DNA of 24,152 bases from JAUQQI01 sp042408785. Its GTDB lineage: Bacteria > Chloroflexota > Dehalococcoidia > JAUQQI01. The DNA lies in assembly GCA_042408785.1 (NCBI GenBank), contig JBHOQU010000033.1:1-24152 (forward strand), given 5' to 3'. The notes under the pieces were generated by a model. It had not been told where the DNA came from. It did no database searches and worked only from the letters and a program-made list of their open reading frames with translations. The translations under genes were made by a program, and so were the position numbers. Positions 1-7,084 of the stretch are shown here, one piece after another; position 1 is the first letter of the stretch, and every line of letters begins with the position of its first letter.

Positions 1-1044
1 GACCCCCGCTGGTACGAGAAGAACGTGCTGGGGACCGGGGCTTTTAAGTTCGTCGAGTATGTTCCCGGCTCCCACGTGGTGGGCAAAAAGAACGAAGACT
101 ACTTCATCAAGGGGCGGCCTTACCTGGACGGGTTTAGGGCCGTCTTCATGACCGACCGGGCGGCCATTGTGGCCGCCATCCGGGGCGGCCAGGTGGTGAC
201 CAACTTTCGGGGCTTTACCCCGCAGGAGCGGGACGACCTGGTCCGGGCCCTGGGGGACAAGGTGGTGGTCCAGGAGAGCCCCTGGATCGCCATGCTCCCC
301 ATGGTCATCAACAACGAAAGAAAGCCCTTTGACGACCCGCGGGTGAGGCGGGCCCTCACCCTGGCCATCGACCGCTGGGGCGGGGCGCAGTATCTTTCCC
401 AGTTTACGTTTATGAAGTGGGTCGGTGGCCTAGTGCGGCCGGGCGGGCCCTTTGCCATGCCCGACTCTGAACTGGAAAAGATACCTGGCTACTGGCGGGA
501 CATAAACAAAAGCCGGGAGGAGGCCCGCAGGCTGCTGCGGGAGGCCGGGGTCCCGGAAGGCTTCTCCTTTGTTCTCAAGAACCGCAACATTGAGCCTTAC
601 CCGTCCCTGGGGGTGTTCCTCATCGACCAGTGGCGGCAGGTGGGTCTTCAGGTTCAGCATCAGCTTCTGGAGACGGGCCCCTGGACCCAGGACCTGCGCA
701 CCGGCAACTTCGACGTCACCCTCTATTCTTACCCCGGGGATGACGACCCCGACGTCTTGCTCCTGCTCTTTCTTTCCCCGGAGAAGAGCCCCTCTAACTA
801 TGCCCGCTACCGGGACCCCGTCCTCGACGAGCTTTATCAGCGGCAGAGCCGGGAGCTGGACCCCGAAAAGCGCAAGCAGCTGGTGTGGGAGTTCGAGCGC
901 CGCGTTCTGGGGGAGATGGCCTACCAGCTTTCAACCCTCTGGTGGCACCGGATTGTGGTCCACTCGGCGAAGCTTAAGGGGTGGAAGGTCACCCCGACCC
1001 ACTTCGTCAACCAGGACCTGGTGGACGTTTGGCTGGCGGAGTGA
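1..1044 (+). CDS. Peptide-type ABC transporter substrate-binding protein, C-terminal part (5' end outside window)
   Basis: This is the C-terminal part (347 residues) of a family 5 extracellular solute-binding protein (the DppA/OppA fold), which captures peptides or similar solutes outside the membrane for an ABC importer. The frame is open from base 1 and reads DPRWYEKNVLGTGAFKF, so the gene begins upstream; the GTG at 25 is an internal valine. Typical family features are GTGAFKF-EY near the left edge, an INNE...PFDDPRVRRALTLAIDR segment and a late NYARYRDPVLDELY segment. Full-length members have about 500-600 residues. No permease follows: the next gene belongs to thiamin metabolism. The protein is about 80% identical to the product of the minus-strand gene at the right end of the window. 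The family is certain. The substrate is unknown. Confidence 0.9.
   Translation, partial: DPRWYEKNVLGTGAFKFVEYVPGSHVVGKKNEDYFIKGRPYLDGFRAVFMTDRAAIVAAIRGGQVVTNFRGFTPQERDDLVRALGDKVVVQESPWIAMLPMVINNERKPFDDPRVRRALTLAIDRWGGAQYLSQFTFMKWVGGLVRPGGPFAMPDSELEKIPGYWRDINKSREEARRLLREAGVPEGFSFVLKNRNIEPYPSLGVFLIDQWRQVGLQVQHQLLETGPWTQDLRTGNFDVTLYSYPGDDDPDVLLLLFLSPEKSPSNYARYRDPVLDELYQRQSRELDPEKRKQLVWEFERRVLGEMAYQLSTLWWHRIVVHSAKLKGWKVTPTHFVNQDLVDVWLAE
1..1044 (+). repeat. Left arm of a long inverted repeat (duplicated binding-protein gene)
   Basis: This stretch matches the reverse complement of 23069-24115 along its whole length, with one extra codon in the right copy. Bases 1-134 are identical to 24115-23982 and bases 562-641 to 23554-23475. 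Between these blocks the copies differ at scattered sites. The match runs off the left edge, so the true arm is longer. Confidence 0.9.
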
Positions 1045-1066
1045 CCCGTAAACACCTGCGCCGAAA

Positions 1067-1095
1067 TTGACAGGCGCCGGCCCACGTGGTATTAT
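1067..1095 (+). promoter_or_regulatory. Sigma-70-type promoter of the tenA operon
   Basis: There is a perfect -35 TTGACA at 1067-1072, a 17-nt spacer, and a -10 TATTAT at 1090-1095. It begins 22 bases after the upstream stop codon. Initiation would fall near 1102, just ahead of the TPP riboswitch, so the whole riboswitch lies in the leader. Confidence 0.85.
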
Positions 1096-1111
1096 CGGGC
1101 GACAACCGAAT

Positions 1112-1208
1112 AGGCCGCGGGAGCTTGGGTTAGCCAGGCTGAGAGGGTGACCGCACACGTCACCGACCGCCAGAACCTGACCCGGGTAATGCCGGCGTAG
1201 GGAGAAAT
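1112..1208 (+). promoter_or_regulatory. TPP (thiamin pyrophosphate) riboswitch, THI element
   Basis: The conserved core of the THI element is plain: GCTGAGAG at 1138-1145, a GGTGAC/GTCACC stem at 1146-1162, CAGAACCTGACCCGGGTAAT at 1171-1190, and GCCGGCGTAGGGAG at 1191-1204. The variable arm CTTGG...CCAGG (about 1124-1138) folds before GCTGAGA. The closing P1 helix is weak or unclear by eye, so the outer limits are approximate. The element lies between a consensus promoter and tenA. In this family, bound TPP normally shuts off thiamin biosynthesis, salvage or transport genes. Confidence 0.95.
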
Positions 1209-1224
1209 CTGGTCATAGTGCCGT

Positions 1225-1260
1225 GCCACAGCGCCCTTCGGCCTGTGGCCTTAATCTTTT
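1225..1260 (+). terminator. Terminator-like hairpin, probable expression platform of the TPP riboswitch
   Basis: GCCACAG (1225-1231) pairs with CTGTGGC (1243-1249) around an 11-nt loop and is followed by CTTAATCTTTT. A GC-rich stem plus a T-rich tail right after the aptamer, and before the tenA ribosome-binding site (GGAGG, 1264-1268), suggests transcription attenuation. The T tract is interrupted, so efficiency is uncertain. I did not find a clear antiterminator by eye. Confidence 0.6.
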
Positions 1261-1272
1261 CCGGGAGGAAAA

Positions 1273-1947
1273 ATGATGGCCGGAACGTTTACCGCCGAGC
1301 TCTGGGAGAGCATTACCCCCATCTTCCGGGCCATCCTCGAGCACCCCTTCATCCGGGGGCTCACGGATGGGTCCCTGGCCGAAGACGCCTTTAAGTTTTA
1401 CGTGATCCAGGATGCCCTCTATTTAAAGGACTTCGCCCGGTCGCTGGCCGTCGCCTCGGCCAAATCGCCCCTGGACCCCTGGTGCGAGATGTTCGCCGAC
1501 CACGCCAAGACCGCCCTGGTCGTTGAGCGGGCCCTCCACGAGAGCTTCTTTAAGGACTGGGGTCTCTCCCCCGAACAGGTGGAGCAGACCCCCATGGCCC
1601 CCACCAATTTGGCCTACACGTCTTACCTTCTCCGGGTGGCGTACGCCGCCCCCTTCGAGGAACTGCTCGGGGCCCTCCTGCCCTGCTACTGGATCTACTG
1701 GGAGGTGGGCAAGGCCCTGGAGGCCAGGGGCTCCCCCAACCCCCTCTACCGGCGCTGGATCGACACATACGCATCGGAACAGTACGCCGAGGTGGTCCGG
1801 CAGGTTCTTCAGGTGGCCGAGGCGGCCACGGCCGACCTCCCCGAAAGCCGCCGGGCTCCCATCCGCCGCCACTTTTTAACCACCAGCCGCTACGAGTGGA
1901 TGTTCTGGGACGCCGCCTACCGGCTCGAGGGCTGGCCGGTGGGCTGA
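1273..1947 (+). CDS. tenA: Thiaminase II / aminopyrimidine aminohydrolase (TenA)
   Basis: TenA hydrolyses 4-amino-5-aminomethyl-2-methylpyrimidine to hydroxymethylpyrimidine, salvaging degraded thiamin in the cytoplasm, and can also cleave thiamin. The 224-residue length fits the family. Compared with Bacillus subtilis TenA, all active-site positions appear at a constant offset of three: Asp47, Tyr50, Tyr115, nucleophile Cys138 in LLPCYWIYWE, Tyr166, and Glu208 in YEWMFWD. This makes it the classical cysteine type. It lies directly under the TPP riboswitch. Two ATG codons are adjacent (1273 and 1276). GGAGG at 1264-1268 is 4 nt from the first and 7 nt from the second, so the second may be the true start. 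A second TenA-family gene follows after 21 nt. The function is well supported. Confidence 0.93.
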   Translation: MMAGTFTAELWESITPIFRAILEHPFIRGLTDGSLAEDAFKFYVIQDALYLKDFARSLAVASAKSPLDPWCEMFADHAKTALVVERALHESFFKDWGLSPEQVEQTPMAPTNLAYTSYLLRVAYAAPFEELLGALLPCYWIYWEVGKALEARGSPNPLYRRWIDTYASEQYAEVVRQVLQVAEAATADLPESRRAPIRRHFLTTSRYEWMFWDAAYRLEGWPVG

Positions 1948-1968
1948 AGTCCGAGGGGAGGTGCGCCG

Positions 1969-2643
1969 ATGACCCAGGATGCCGCCCGGCTTGTCGCCCA
2001 GATCAGGGAGCAGATCCGGGGCCTCGACGACCGGATTTTAAACCACCCGTACCTGGCCCTGGTGGAAGAGGGCCGACTGCCCCGCGATAAACTTGCCGCC
2101 TTCGCCGGCCAGCAGTACCACATCATCACCAGCGACTTGGCCAGCTTCGGGCGGCTGCTGGCCCGGCACGCCGCCCTGCCCAGCCGGGGCTTTCTGGTCG
2201 GCCTGATTCAGGGCGAAGCCGCCGCCTTAGGGGCGCTCCTTAAGTTTGCCGGGGCCCTGGGCCTCGGTCCGGCCGAGCTGGAGGCCTTCGACCCGATCCC
2301 CGGGGGCCACGCCTACACCGCCTTCGTGGCCTGGCTCTCCTTCCACGGGAGCGACGCCGAGGTGGCGGCCGCCTTCCTGGTCAACCTGCCGGCCTGGGGG
2401 GCCAACTGCGGCCGGATGGGCCGGGCCCTCCGGGAGCGCTACGGCTTCAGCCCCGAGCAGGTGGAGTTTTTCGACCTGTTTGCCCGGCCGGACCCCGCCT
2501 TCGAGCCGGCCGCCCTGGTGGTGATCCAGGGCGGCCTCGAACGGGGCGTCAGCCCCGCCCGCATCAGCCGGGCCGCGCGGCTGCTTCAGGCCTACGAGCT
2601 GATGTACTGGGACGCCATGTACGAGGCGGCCGGCGCGGGCTGA
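1969..2643 (+). CDS. Divergent TenA/PqqC-fold protein, probably not a thiaminase
   Basis: This 224-residue protein has the all-helical TenA/heme-oxygenase-like fold by its overall pattern: N-terminal HPY, FAGQQYHI at 45-52, and YELMYWDAMY near the C-terminus with the family Glu at 210. When aligned on the preceding TenA, the pyrimidine-binding Asp is Gln49, the following Tyr is Ile52, and the nucleophile Cys is replaced by Trp143 (LPAWGANCGRM). A cysteine at 147 sits four residues later. I see no clear di-metal histidine set of the CADD type. It shares the riboswitch-controlled transcript, with 21 nt after tenA and an AGGGGAGG ribosome-binding site, so a thiamin-related role is likely. The substrate is unknown. 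It could be a TenA_E-like hydrolase, an oxygenase or a binding protein. Confidence 0.8.
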   Translation: MTQDAARLVAQIREQIRGLDDRILNHPYLALVEEGRLPRDKLAAFAGQQYHIITSDLASFGRLLARHAALPSRGFLVGLIQGEAAALGALLKFAGALGLGPAELEAFDPIPGGHAYTAFVAWLSFHGSDAEVAAAFLVNLPAWGANCGRMGRALRERYGFSPEQVEFFDLFARPDPAFEPAALVVIQGGLERGVSPARISRAARLLQAYELMYWDAMYEAAGAG

Positions 2644-2727
2644 GGACTTTCGCATTAGAACGCCGGGGCCGACCCGTTGCACGGCCGTGCGCCCCGGGTC
2701 AGCATTTTGGGGTAGCTGGAAAGTCCT
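2643..2727. other. Nested inverted-repeat element downstream of the tenA pair
   Basis: An outer 8-bp repeat, AGGACTTT (2643-2650) with AAAGTCCT (2720-2727), encloses a 7-bp repeat, CCGGGGC (2663-2669) with GCCCCGG (2691-2697). That in turn encloses the palindrome GCACGGCCGTGC (2679-2690). An alternative pairing, GACCCG (2671-2676) with CGGGTC (2695-2700), excludes the middle stem. There is no T run on either side, so a simple terminator is unlikely. The outer arm begins on the last base of the tenA-like stop codon. The function is unknown: it may be a structured RNA, a protein-binding site or a small non-autonomous repeat. Confidence 0.55.
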
Positions 2728-2746
2728 GGCGTGGGCTAGGCCGACT

Positions 2747-2776
2747 TTGCGCTGCCCTACCCCCTCGGGGTAAAAT
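2747..2776 (+). promoter_or_regulatory. Candidate promoter for the small membrane protein
   Basis: TTGCGC (2747-2752), an 18-nt spacer and TAAAAT (2771-2776) lie ahead of GGAGG (2796-2800) and the ATG at 2808. The -10 is good and the -35 is weak. CCCC-TC-GGGG in the spacer could form a small hairpin. The rest of the 2644-2807 gap holds only the inverted-repeat element listed separately. Confidence 0.45.
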
Positions 2777-2807
2777 CGGCCGAGAGCACTTCGGTGGAGG
2801 GCGGAAA

Positions 2808-3233
2808 ATGGGGGTGACCTTCATCCGGGACGGGCTCTCCGGCCTGGTCGGAGCCCTGGTCATGGTGGGCCTCTGGCACGTGCCCCGGCTCTGGAACGAC
2901 GAAGGCCTCGACCTGAGCCGGATCATCGTGACCAAATTTCAGGGCTTCCACGCCAACTCCTATTCCCAGCTGGGACTGGCAGCCCACCTCCTCGTCGGCT
3001 TCCTGCTGGGGGTGTTTTACGGCAGCTTTTTTCATCCCTTTCCCAGGTCGCTGGAAATCGTCAACGGAATGCTTTATGGTCTTATCCTCTGGCTCATCTT
3101 GATGCTGGTGGTCTTGCCGGCCGTTGGCGAGGGCTACTTTGGGGTCAAGCTTGGCCGCACCGCCCGCATCTCCAGCCTCGTATCCCACCTGGCCTACGGC
3201 CTCATCCTCGCCGGCATTTCCCTTATCTGGTAG
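2808..3233 (+). CDS. Small integral membrane protein of unknown function
   Basis: A 141-residue hydrophobic protein with about four membrane helices (roughly residues 8-27, 53-75, 83-105 and 122-140). The loop after helix 1 carries HVPRLWNDEGLDLSRIIVTK and the loop after helix 2 carries FFHPFPRSL. It loosely resembles the DUF6789-type group of short four-helix proteins, but I cannot confirm that by eye. The start is well supported: GGAGG lies 7 nt before the ATG and a candidate promoter precedes it. It is a single gene, facing the tenA pair's 3' side and converging on gmk with only 6 bp between the stop codons. No function is assigned. Confidence 0.8.
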   Translation: MGVTFIRDGLSGLVGALVMVGLWHVPRLWNDEGLDLSRIIVTKFQGFHANSYSQLGLAAHLLVGFLLGVFYGSFFHPFPRSLEIVNGMLYGLILWLILMLVVLPAVGEGYFGVKLGRTARISSLVSHLAYGLILAGISLIW

Positions 3234-3239
3234 CCGGCT

Positions 3240-3875
3240 TCAATCCAGACAGGCTCGCCTGGGGTGCACCCGCAGGTGTTCGGCCGTGACGATGGCCTCG
3301 AACTGGGCGGCCGCCTCTTCCAGCCGGTCCGGGTAGTTGACAATGACGTAGTCAAAAATTGGCAGCGATTCCAGCTCCTCCCGGACCTTTGCCAGTCGCC
3401 GCTCCACCTCGGCCGGGGATTCCGTCCGGCGGGCCTGCAGCCGCCGGATCAGCTCCTCCTCGGAGGGCGGGGTCAGAAACACCATGACGGCCTCGGGGCA
3501 GAGCCGGCGGACCGTCCGGGCGCCCTGGACGTCGACCCGGAGGAGGACGTCTTTGCCCCGGGCCAGGGCCTGCCGGACGGGCTCCTTAGGGGTGCCGTAC
3601 CAGTGGCCGTAAACTTCGGCGTATTCTAAAAGCTCCCCGGCTGCCCGCATCCTTTCGAACTCCTCGGCCGAGACGAAGATATAGTCCCGGCCGGGGACCT
3701 CGCCGGGCCGGGGCGGCCGGGTGGTGACGGTTACAACCCGGACGACGTCCAGTCCCCGCCGCTCCAGGCACCCGATGAGGCTGTCTTTGCCCGAGCCCGA
3801 GGGCCCGGAAAGCACGAGAAGCAGGGGGCTGGGCTGCGGCCGCAGAAGGGACCGATCTGCCGTCCGTTCCCCCAT
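3240..3875 (-). CDS. gmk: Guanylate kinase
   Basis: It phosphorylates GMP (and dGMP) to GDP with ATP, a required step in purine nucleotide synthesis in the cytoplasm. The 211 residues include an N-terminal tail of about 15 residues. The P-loop GPSGSGKDS lies near residues 24-32, and the GMP-binding signature TTRPPRPGEVPGRDY near 51-65. The segments ELLEYAEVYGHWYGTPK and LLRVDVQGA are typical. Asp in the P-loop (GKDS rather than GKT/S) and DVQGA recall Chloroflexota-type kinases; this is an inference from memory of the family. It is the last gene of the minus-strand operon and its ATG overlaps the aroA stop by 1 nt (TGATG), which suggests translational coupling. A gene downstream on the other strand converges 6 bp away. 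Confidence 0.95.
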   Translation of the reverse strand: MGERTADRSLLRPQPSPLLLVLSGPSGSGKDSLIGCLERRGLDVVRVVTVTTRPPRPGEVPGRDYIFVSAEEFERMRAAGELLEYAEVYGHWYGTPKEPVRQALARGKDVLLRVDVQGARTVRRLCPEAVMVFLTPPSEEELIRRLQARRTESPAEVERRLAKVREELESLPIFDYVIVNYPDRLEEAAAQFEAIVTAEHLRVHPRRACLD

Positions 3876-5212
3876 CAGGGCGGGAGGAGCCGGGCGACGG
3901 GCCCGGCCAGCCGTTCCAGGGTCTGCCAGAAGTCTGGGTAGGAGACCCCCACCGCCTCGGCCCCCAGAACCCGGGTTTCCCCCGCGGCGACCAGGCCGGC
4001 CACCGCCCAGGCCATGGCCAGCCGGTGGTCCCCCAGGGCGTCCAGGTCGGCCCCGGTAAGCCTGACCGGTCCGGTTATGGTGAGCCCGTCCGGCCGTTCG
4101 GAAACGGCGGCCCCCAGCCGGCCCAGGCCTAGGGCAACCCCGGCCAGCCGGTCGCTCTCCTTAACCCGGAGTTCGGCCGCATCCCGGATTACGGTCGTGC
4201 CGGCGGCAAAGCAGGCCACCAGGGCCACCAGAGGCACCTCGTCGATGAGCCTGGGCAGGAGACTTCCGCCCACCTCGGCGGCCCTCAGGCGGGAGGAGCG
4301 GGCGGTTACGGCGCCGACGGGCTCCCCCGCCTCCTCTCCGGTCACCGTAACCTCAACCTCGGCCCCCATCAGCCGGAGGACGTCCAGAAAGCCGGTGCGG
4401 GTGGGGTTCAGGCCGACCCCTTCCACGGTTACCTCGGCCTCGGGGTGGATGACGGCGGCGGCCAGCCAGAAGGCCGCCGAGCTGAAGTCGCCGGGCACCC
4501 GGGCCCTGATGGCCGGAAGGCTTTTCGGGGGCACCACCCGGACGGCGAACCCAGCCTCCGGCTCGGCCCAGGTTTTTACCTCCACCCCGAGCCCCCTAAG
4601 CAGGCGTTCGGTGTGGTCCCGGGAGGGGGCGGGCTCGATTACGGTGGTGGGCCCGTCGGCATAGAGGCCGGCCAGCAGCACGGCCGACTTCACCTGGGCG
4701 CTGGCGACGGGCGACAGATAGGTGATGGGCCGCAAATTTCCGCCCCGGATGGCCAGGGGCGCCAGCCGGTCGCCGGCCCGGCCCATAATCTGGGCCCCCA
4801 TTTCCCGGAGGGGCCAAATGATGCGGTCCATGGGACGCCGGCGCAGGGATTCATCCCCCGTAAGCACGCTTAAAAACGGCTGGCCGGCTAAGATCCCGGC
4901 CAGCAGGCGGATGGTGGTGCCGCTGTTGCCGGCGTCGAGGACGTCGGCCGGCTCGGCCAGGCCCCGGAGCCCCCGCCCCCGAATCCGCAGGCGTCCCCCG
5001 GCCAGCTCGCCGGAGACCCCCAGGCGGTTCAGACAGGCCAGGGTCGATAGGCAGTCGGCCGCCTCCAGAAAGCCCTCGATCTCCGAGTTGCCCTCGGCCA
5101 GGGCGGCGAGCATACCCAGCCGGTGGGAAAGGGACTTGTCGCCGGGAACGCGGACCCGGCCCGAAAGCCTCGGGGCCGGACCCCGGATAACCGCGACCCG
5201 CCGGGAAATCAT
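3875..5212 (-). CDS. aroA: 3-phosphoshikimate 1-carboxyvinyltransferase (EPSP synthase)
   Basis: It joins shikimate 3-phosphate and phosphoenolpyruvate to make EPSP, step six of the shikimate pathway. The 445-residue length is normal. Visible motifs in order are PGDKSLSHR near residues 23-31 (the catalytic Lys and substrate-binding Ser and Arg), LDAGNSGTTIRLLAG near 90-104 (PEP-binding region), SAQVKSAVLLAGLYADG, SSAAFWLAAAV, a RDAAELRVKESDRL segment with the conserved Lys, and DHRLAMAWA near the C-terminus. The GNSGTT form is that of Gram-positive-type enzymes. The gene starts 4 nt after the tyrA stop and ends overlapping gmk by 1 nt, so it is clearly part of one operon with them. Confidence 0.96.
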   Translation of the reverse strand: MISRRVAVIRGPAPRLSGRVRVPGDKSLSHRLGMLAALAEGNSEIEGFLEAADCLSTLACLNRLGVSGELAGGRLRIRGRGLRGLAEPADVLDAGNSGTTIRLLAGILAGQPFLSVLTGDESLRRRPMDRIIWPLREMGAQIMGRAGDRLAPLAIRGGNLRPITYLSPVASAQVKSAVLLAGLYADGPTTVIEPAPSRDHTERLLRGLGVEVKTWAEPEAGFAVRVVPPKSLPAIRARVPGDFSSAAFWLAAAVIHPEAEVTVEGVGLNPTRTGFLDVLRLMGAEVEVTVTGEEAGEPVGAVTARSSRLRAAEVGGSLLPRLIDEVPLVALVACFAAGTTVIRDAAELRVKESDRLAGVALGLGRLGAAVSERPDGLTITGPVRLTGADLDALGDHRLAMAWAVAGLVAAGETRVLGAEAVGVSYPDFWQTLERLAGPVARLLPP

Positions 5213-5216
5213 CGGT

Positions 5217-6218
5217 CTAGTTTGATTTCTTGCCGTTCTCGTCGGGTTTGGGGGGGCGCAGGGCCTCCTGGGAGGCCCGGGCCAGACGCTCGCCGAAGAG
5301 AAAGGACATCATGCTTTCGCCCATGCCGGGCACCCGCGGCCCGGGCGCCGCTCCGATGGTGCGGGGCGACCGCAGCCACTGCTCCCGGGCGGCGCGGGTT
5401 CGCTCGAACTCTTCTCCCAGGGCCGGGCCGCCCTCGACGATCAGGGCCCGGTAGCGCTTGAGCTCCTCGATGAAGAGGTCAATCCACCGGACCACGCCCT
5501 CCCGGTTGGTCAGCATGATGTCCCGGTTCATCACCGGGTCGCCCGAGGCCAGGCGGGTGAGGTCCCGGTAGGCGGAGGCCGCCAGCTTGGCCATCTCCCG
5601 CCAGGCGGGGCTCCGCGTGGTGGCGGCCACCAGGGCCGAGGAGATGACGATGGGCAGGTGGCTTACGGCCGCAACGAAGCTGTCGTGCTCGGCGGCGTCC
5701 ACAAAGTAGGGTTCGGCTCCCAGCAGGCCCACCAGGTTCACCACCGTATCCACCGCCCGCTCCGAAGCCTTCACCGACGGCACCACGCAGTAAATGGCGT
5801 CCTTGAAGAGGTCGGGGTCGGCGGCATCGGGCCCGGAAAGCTCCTTGCCCGCCATGGGATGGCCCCCGACGAAATGAACCGTTTTGGGCAGAAGCTGGTC
5901 GGCCCAGCGCAAAACCTCGGCCTTGGTGGAGGCGGTGTCGGTTACAACGGCCCCCTCGGGAAGATACGGTGCCGTTACTTCAAAAATCTCCTTGACGGCC
6001 GTGACCGGGACGGCCAGAATGATCAGGCCGGCCCGCTCCACCGTCCGGATCAGGTTCCACTCGGTCCGGTCAACGGCACCGAGCTTCTTAGCCTTGGCCG
6101 CATGCTCCGGCTCGCGGTCGTGGCCGACGACCTCCACGTTCTGGAGCTTGGCCCGTTTTAAGGCCAGCCCGATGGACGTCCCGATCAGGCCCGTTCCGAT
6201 TATCGCGATGCGGTTCAT
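5217..6218 (-). CDS. tyrA: Prephenate (or arogenate) dehydrogenase
   Basis: An NAD(P)-dependent oxidative decarboxylase that makes 4-hydroxyphenylpyruvate from prephenate (or tyrosine from arogenate) in tyrosine synthesis. The N-terminal Rossmann motif is GTGLIGTSIG. GGHPMAGKELSG follows at mid-protein with its conserved His, then VSHLPIVISSALV with the second substrate-site His, and ASAYRDLTRLASGDP. There is no fused chorismate mutase or ACT domain; the C-terminal tail of about 40 residues is polar and proline-rich. I chose the ATG at 6218 because GGAGG at 6232-6228 is 9 nt away. The in-frame GTG at 6224 is only 3 nt from it. It sits between the site-2 protease gene (16-nt gap with this start) and aroA (4 nt). 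Cofactor and substrate preference cannot be read from sequence. Confidence 0.94.
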   Translation of the reverse strand: MNRIAIIGTGLIGTSIGLALKRAKLQNVEVVGHDREPEHAAKAKKLGAVDRTEWNLIRTVERAGLIILAVPVTAVKEIFEVTAPYLPEGAVVTDTASTKAEVLRWADQLLPKTVHFVGGHPMAGKELSGPDAADPDLFKDAIYCVVPSVKASERAVDTVVNLVGLLGAEPYFVDAAEHDSFVAAVSHLPIVISSALVAATTRSPAWREMAKLAASAYRDLTRLASGDPVMNRDIMLTNREGVVRWIDLFIEELKRYRALIVEGGPALGEEFERTRAAREQWLRSPRTIGAAPGPRVPGMGESMMSFLFGERLARASQEALRPPKPDENGKKSN

Positions 6219-6234
6219 GCCCACAACCCTCCGG

Positions 6235-6981
6235 TCAGGTTAATCGGCGCCCCACGACAACCTCGGTGGCCACCTGGAGGGCGGGCCCCACCAGGCGGCC
6301 GATGATCCCCGTGTGCAGGAAAACGTCCAGGGCCAGGATCATAATAAGCAGGGCCGGACCCCAGGTGAACTCGAGCCTGGCCACGGCCGTGGCCAGCCCG
6401 CGGGGAAGGATCCCCACCAGAATCCGGTACCCGTCCAGGGGCGGCAGGGGCAGCAGGTTAAAAACGGCCAGCGCCAGGTTGATGACGATGGTGTAGCCTA
6501 CCACCTCGGCCAGGACGAAGCGGGGGTCCCAGACGTCGAAGAGGTCCCACAGCCGCCAGAAGGTGAGCACGTAGCCGGGCGGGTGCCAGGGGAGCAGCCG
6601 CTCCCGGATGACCAGACCCAGCAGCCCGGCCAGCACCACGTTGCTCACCGGACCGGCCAGGGCCACCAGGGCCATGCCGACCCGTGGCGGTAGGGTCCGG
6701 AAGTTGAGGGGATTTACCGGCACCGGCCTGCCCCACCCGAAGCCGACAAAGAGCAGCATCAGGGTGCCGAGGGGGTCCAGGTGGGCCAGGGGGTTTAAAG
6801 AGAGCCGCTTTAAAAACCGCGGGGTCGGGTCGCCCAGCCGGTCGGCCACCCAGGCGTGGCTGAACTCGTGGATGGTGATCCCCGCAATCAGGGAGACCAG
6901 CAGGCTCAAGGCCAGGACCGGGAAGATAACCGCGAAGGCAACGGGGTCCCGGAAGAAGAGGCCCAGTAACTGAAAAATCAT
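6235..6981 (-). CDS. Site-2 protease family (M50) membrane metalloprotease
   Basis: A 248-residue polytopic membrane protein with the M50 zinc site: HEFSHAW near residue 38 (HExxH inside a membrane helix) and NLLPLPPLDG near residue 177, which supplies the third metal ligand, an aspartate. There is no PDZ or CBS domain, so it belongs to the short YwhC/Rv-like branch found widely in thermophiles and Gram-positives. Members cleave substrates within the membrane, but this branch has few known substrates. It is the first gene of the operon with tyrA, aroA and gmk, an association that looks positional rather than functional. No ribosome-binding site is obvious before the ATG, so the start is less sure than the family call. 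Confidence 0.9.
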   Translation of the reverse strand: MIFQLLGLFFRDPVAFAVIFPVLALSLLVSLIAGITIHEFSHAWVADRLGDPTPRFLKRLSLNPLAHLDPLGTLMLLFVGFGWGRPVPVNPLNFRTLPPRVGMALVALAGPVSNVVLAGLLGLVIRERLLPWHPPGYVLTFWRLWDLFDVWDPRFVLAEVVGYTIVINLALAVFNLLPLPPLDGYRILVGILPRGLATAVARLEFTWGPALLIMILALDVFLHTGIIGRLVGPALQVATEVVVGRRLT

Positions 6982-7023
6982 CTAAAATCTAGGGTTGCCG
7001 GCAGGCATTTGTCACCTAAAGCC

Positions 7024-7029
7024 ATTATA
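7024..7029 (-). promoter_or_regulatory. Candidate -10 box for the site-2 protease/tyrA/aroA/gmk operon
   Basis: TATAAT reads on the minus strand at 7029-7024, in otherwise GC-rich DNA and 42 nt before the ATG at 6981. No good -35 hexamer is seen 16-18 nt further upstream (the DNA there is GCGGCC-like). It faces away from a second TATAAT at 7064-7069 on the plus strand. Confidence 0.4.
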
Positions 7030-7063
7030 CCAGGATGGGCCGGCCTGCGGCCGCGGGGCCGGA

Positions 7064-7069
7064 TATAAT
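7064..7069 (+). promoter_or_regulatory. Candidate -10 box for the ECF transporter operon
   Basis: A perfect TATAAT lies 15 nt before the ATG at 7085. The predicted start of transcription near 7076 gives a leader of only about 9 nt, and only a weak GGGG precedes the ATG. No -35 match is seen. A short-leader or nearly leaderless message is possible. Confidence 0.45.
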
Positions 7070-7084
7070 TAAACGCTGGGGATT

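Noticed and set aside
1045..1077. Terminator of the left binding-protein gene (GCGCC...GGCGC)
   Set aside because: The stem is only 5 bp, has no T run and overlaps the -35 of the tenA promoter.
2643..2727. The nested inverted repeat as a transposon end or miniature transposon
   Set aside because: No target-site duplication is visible around it and no second copy was noticed in the window.
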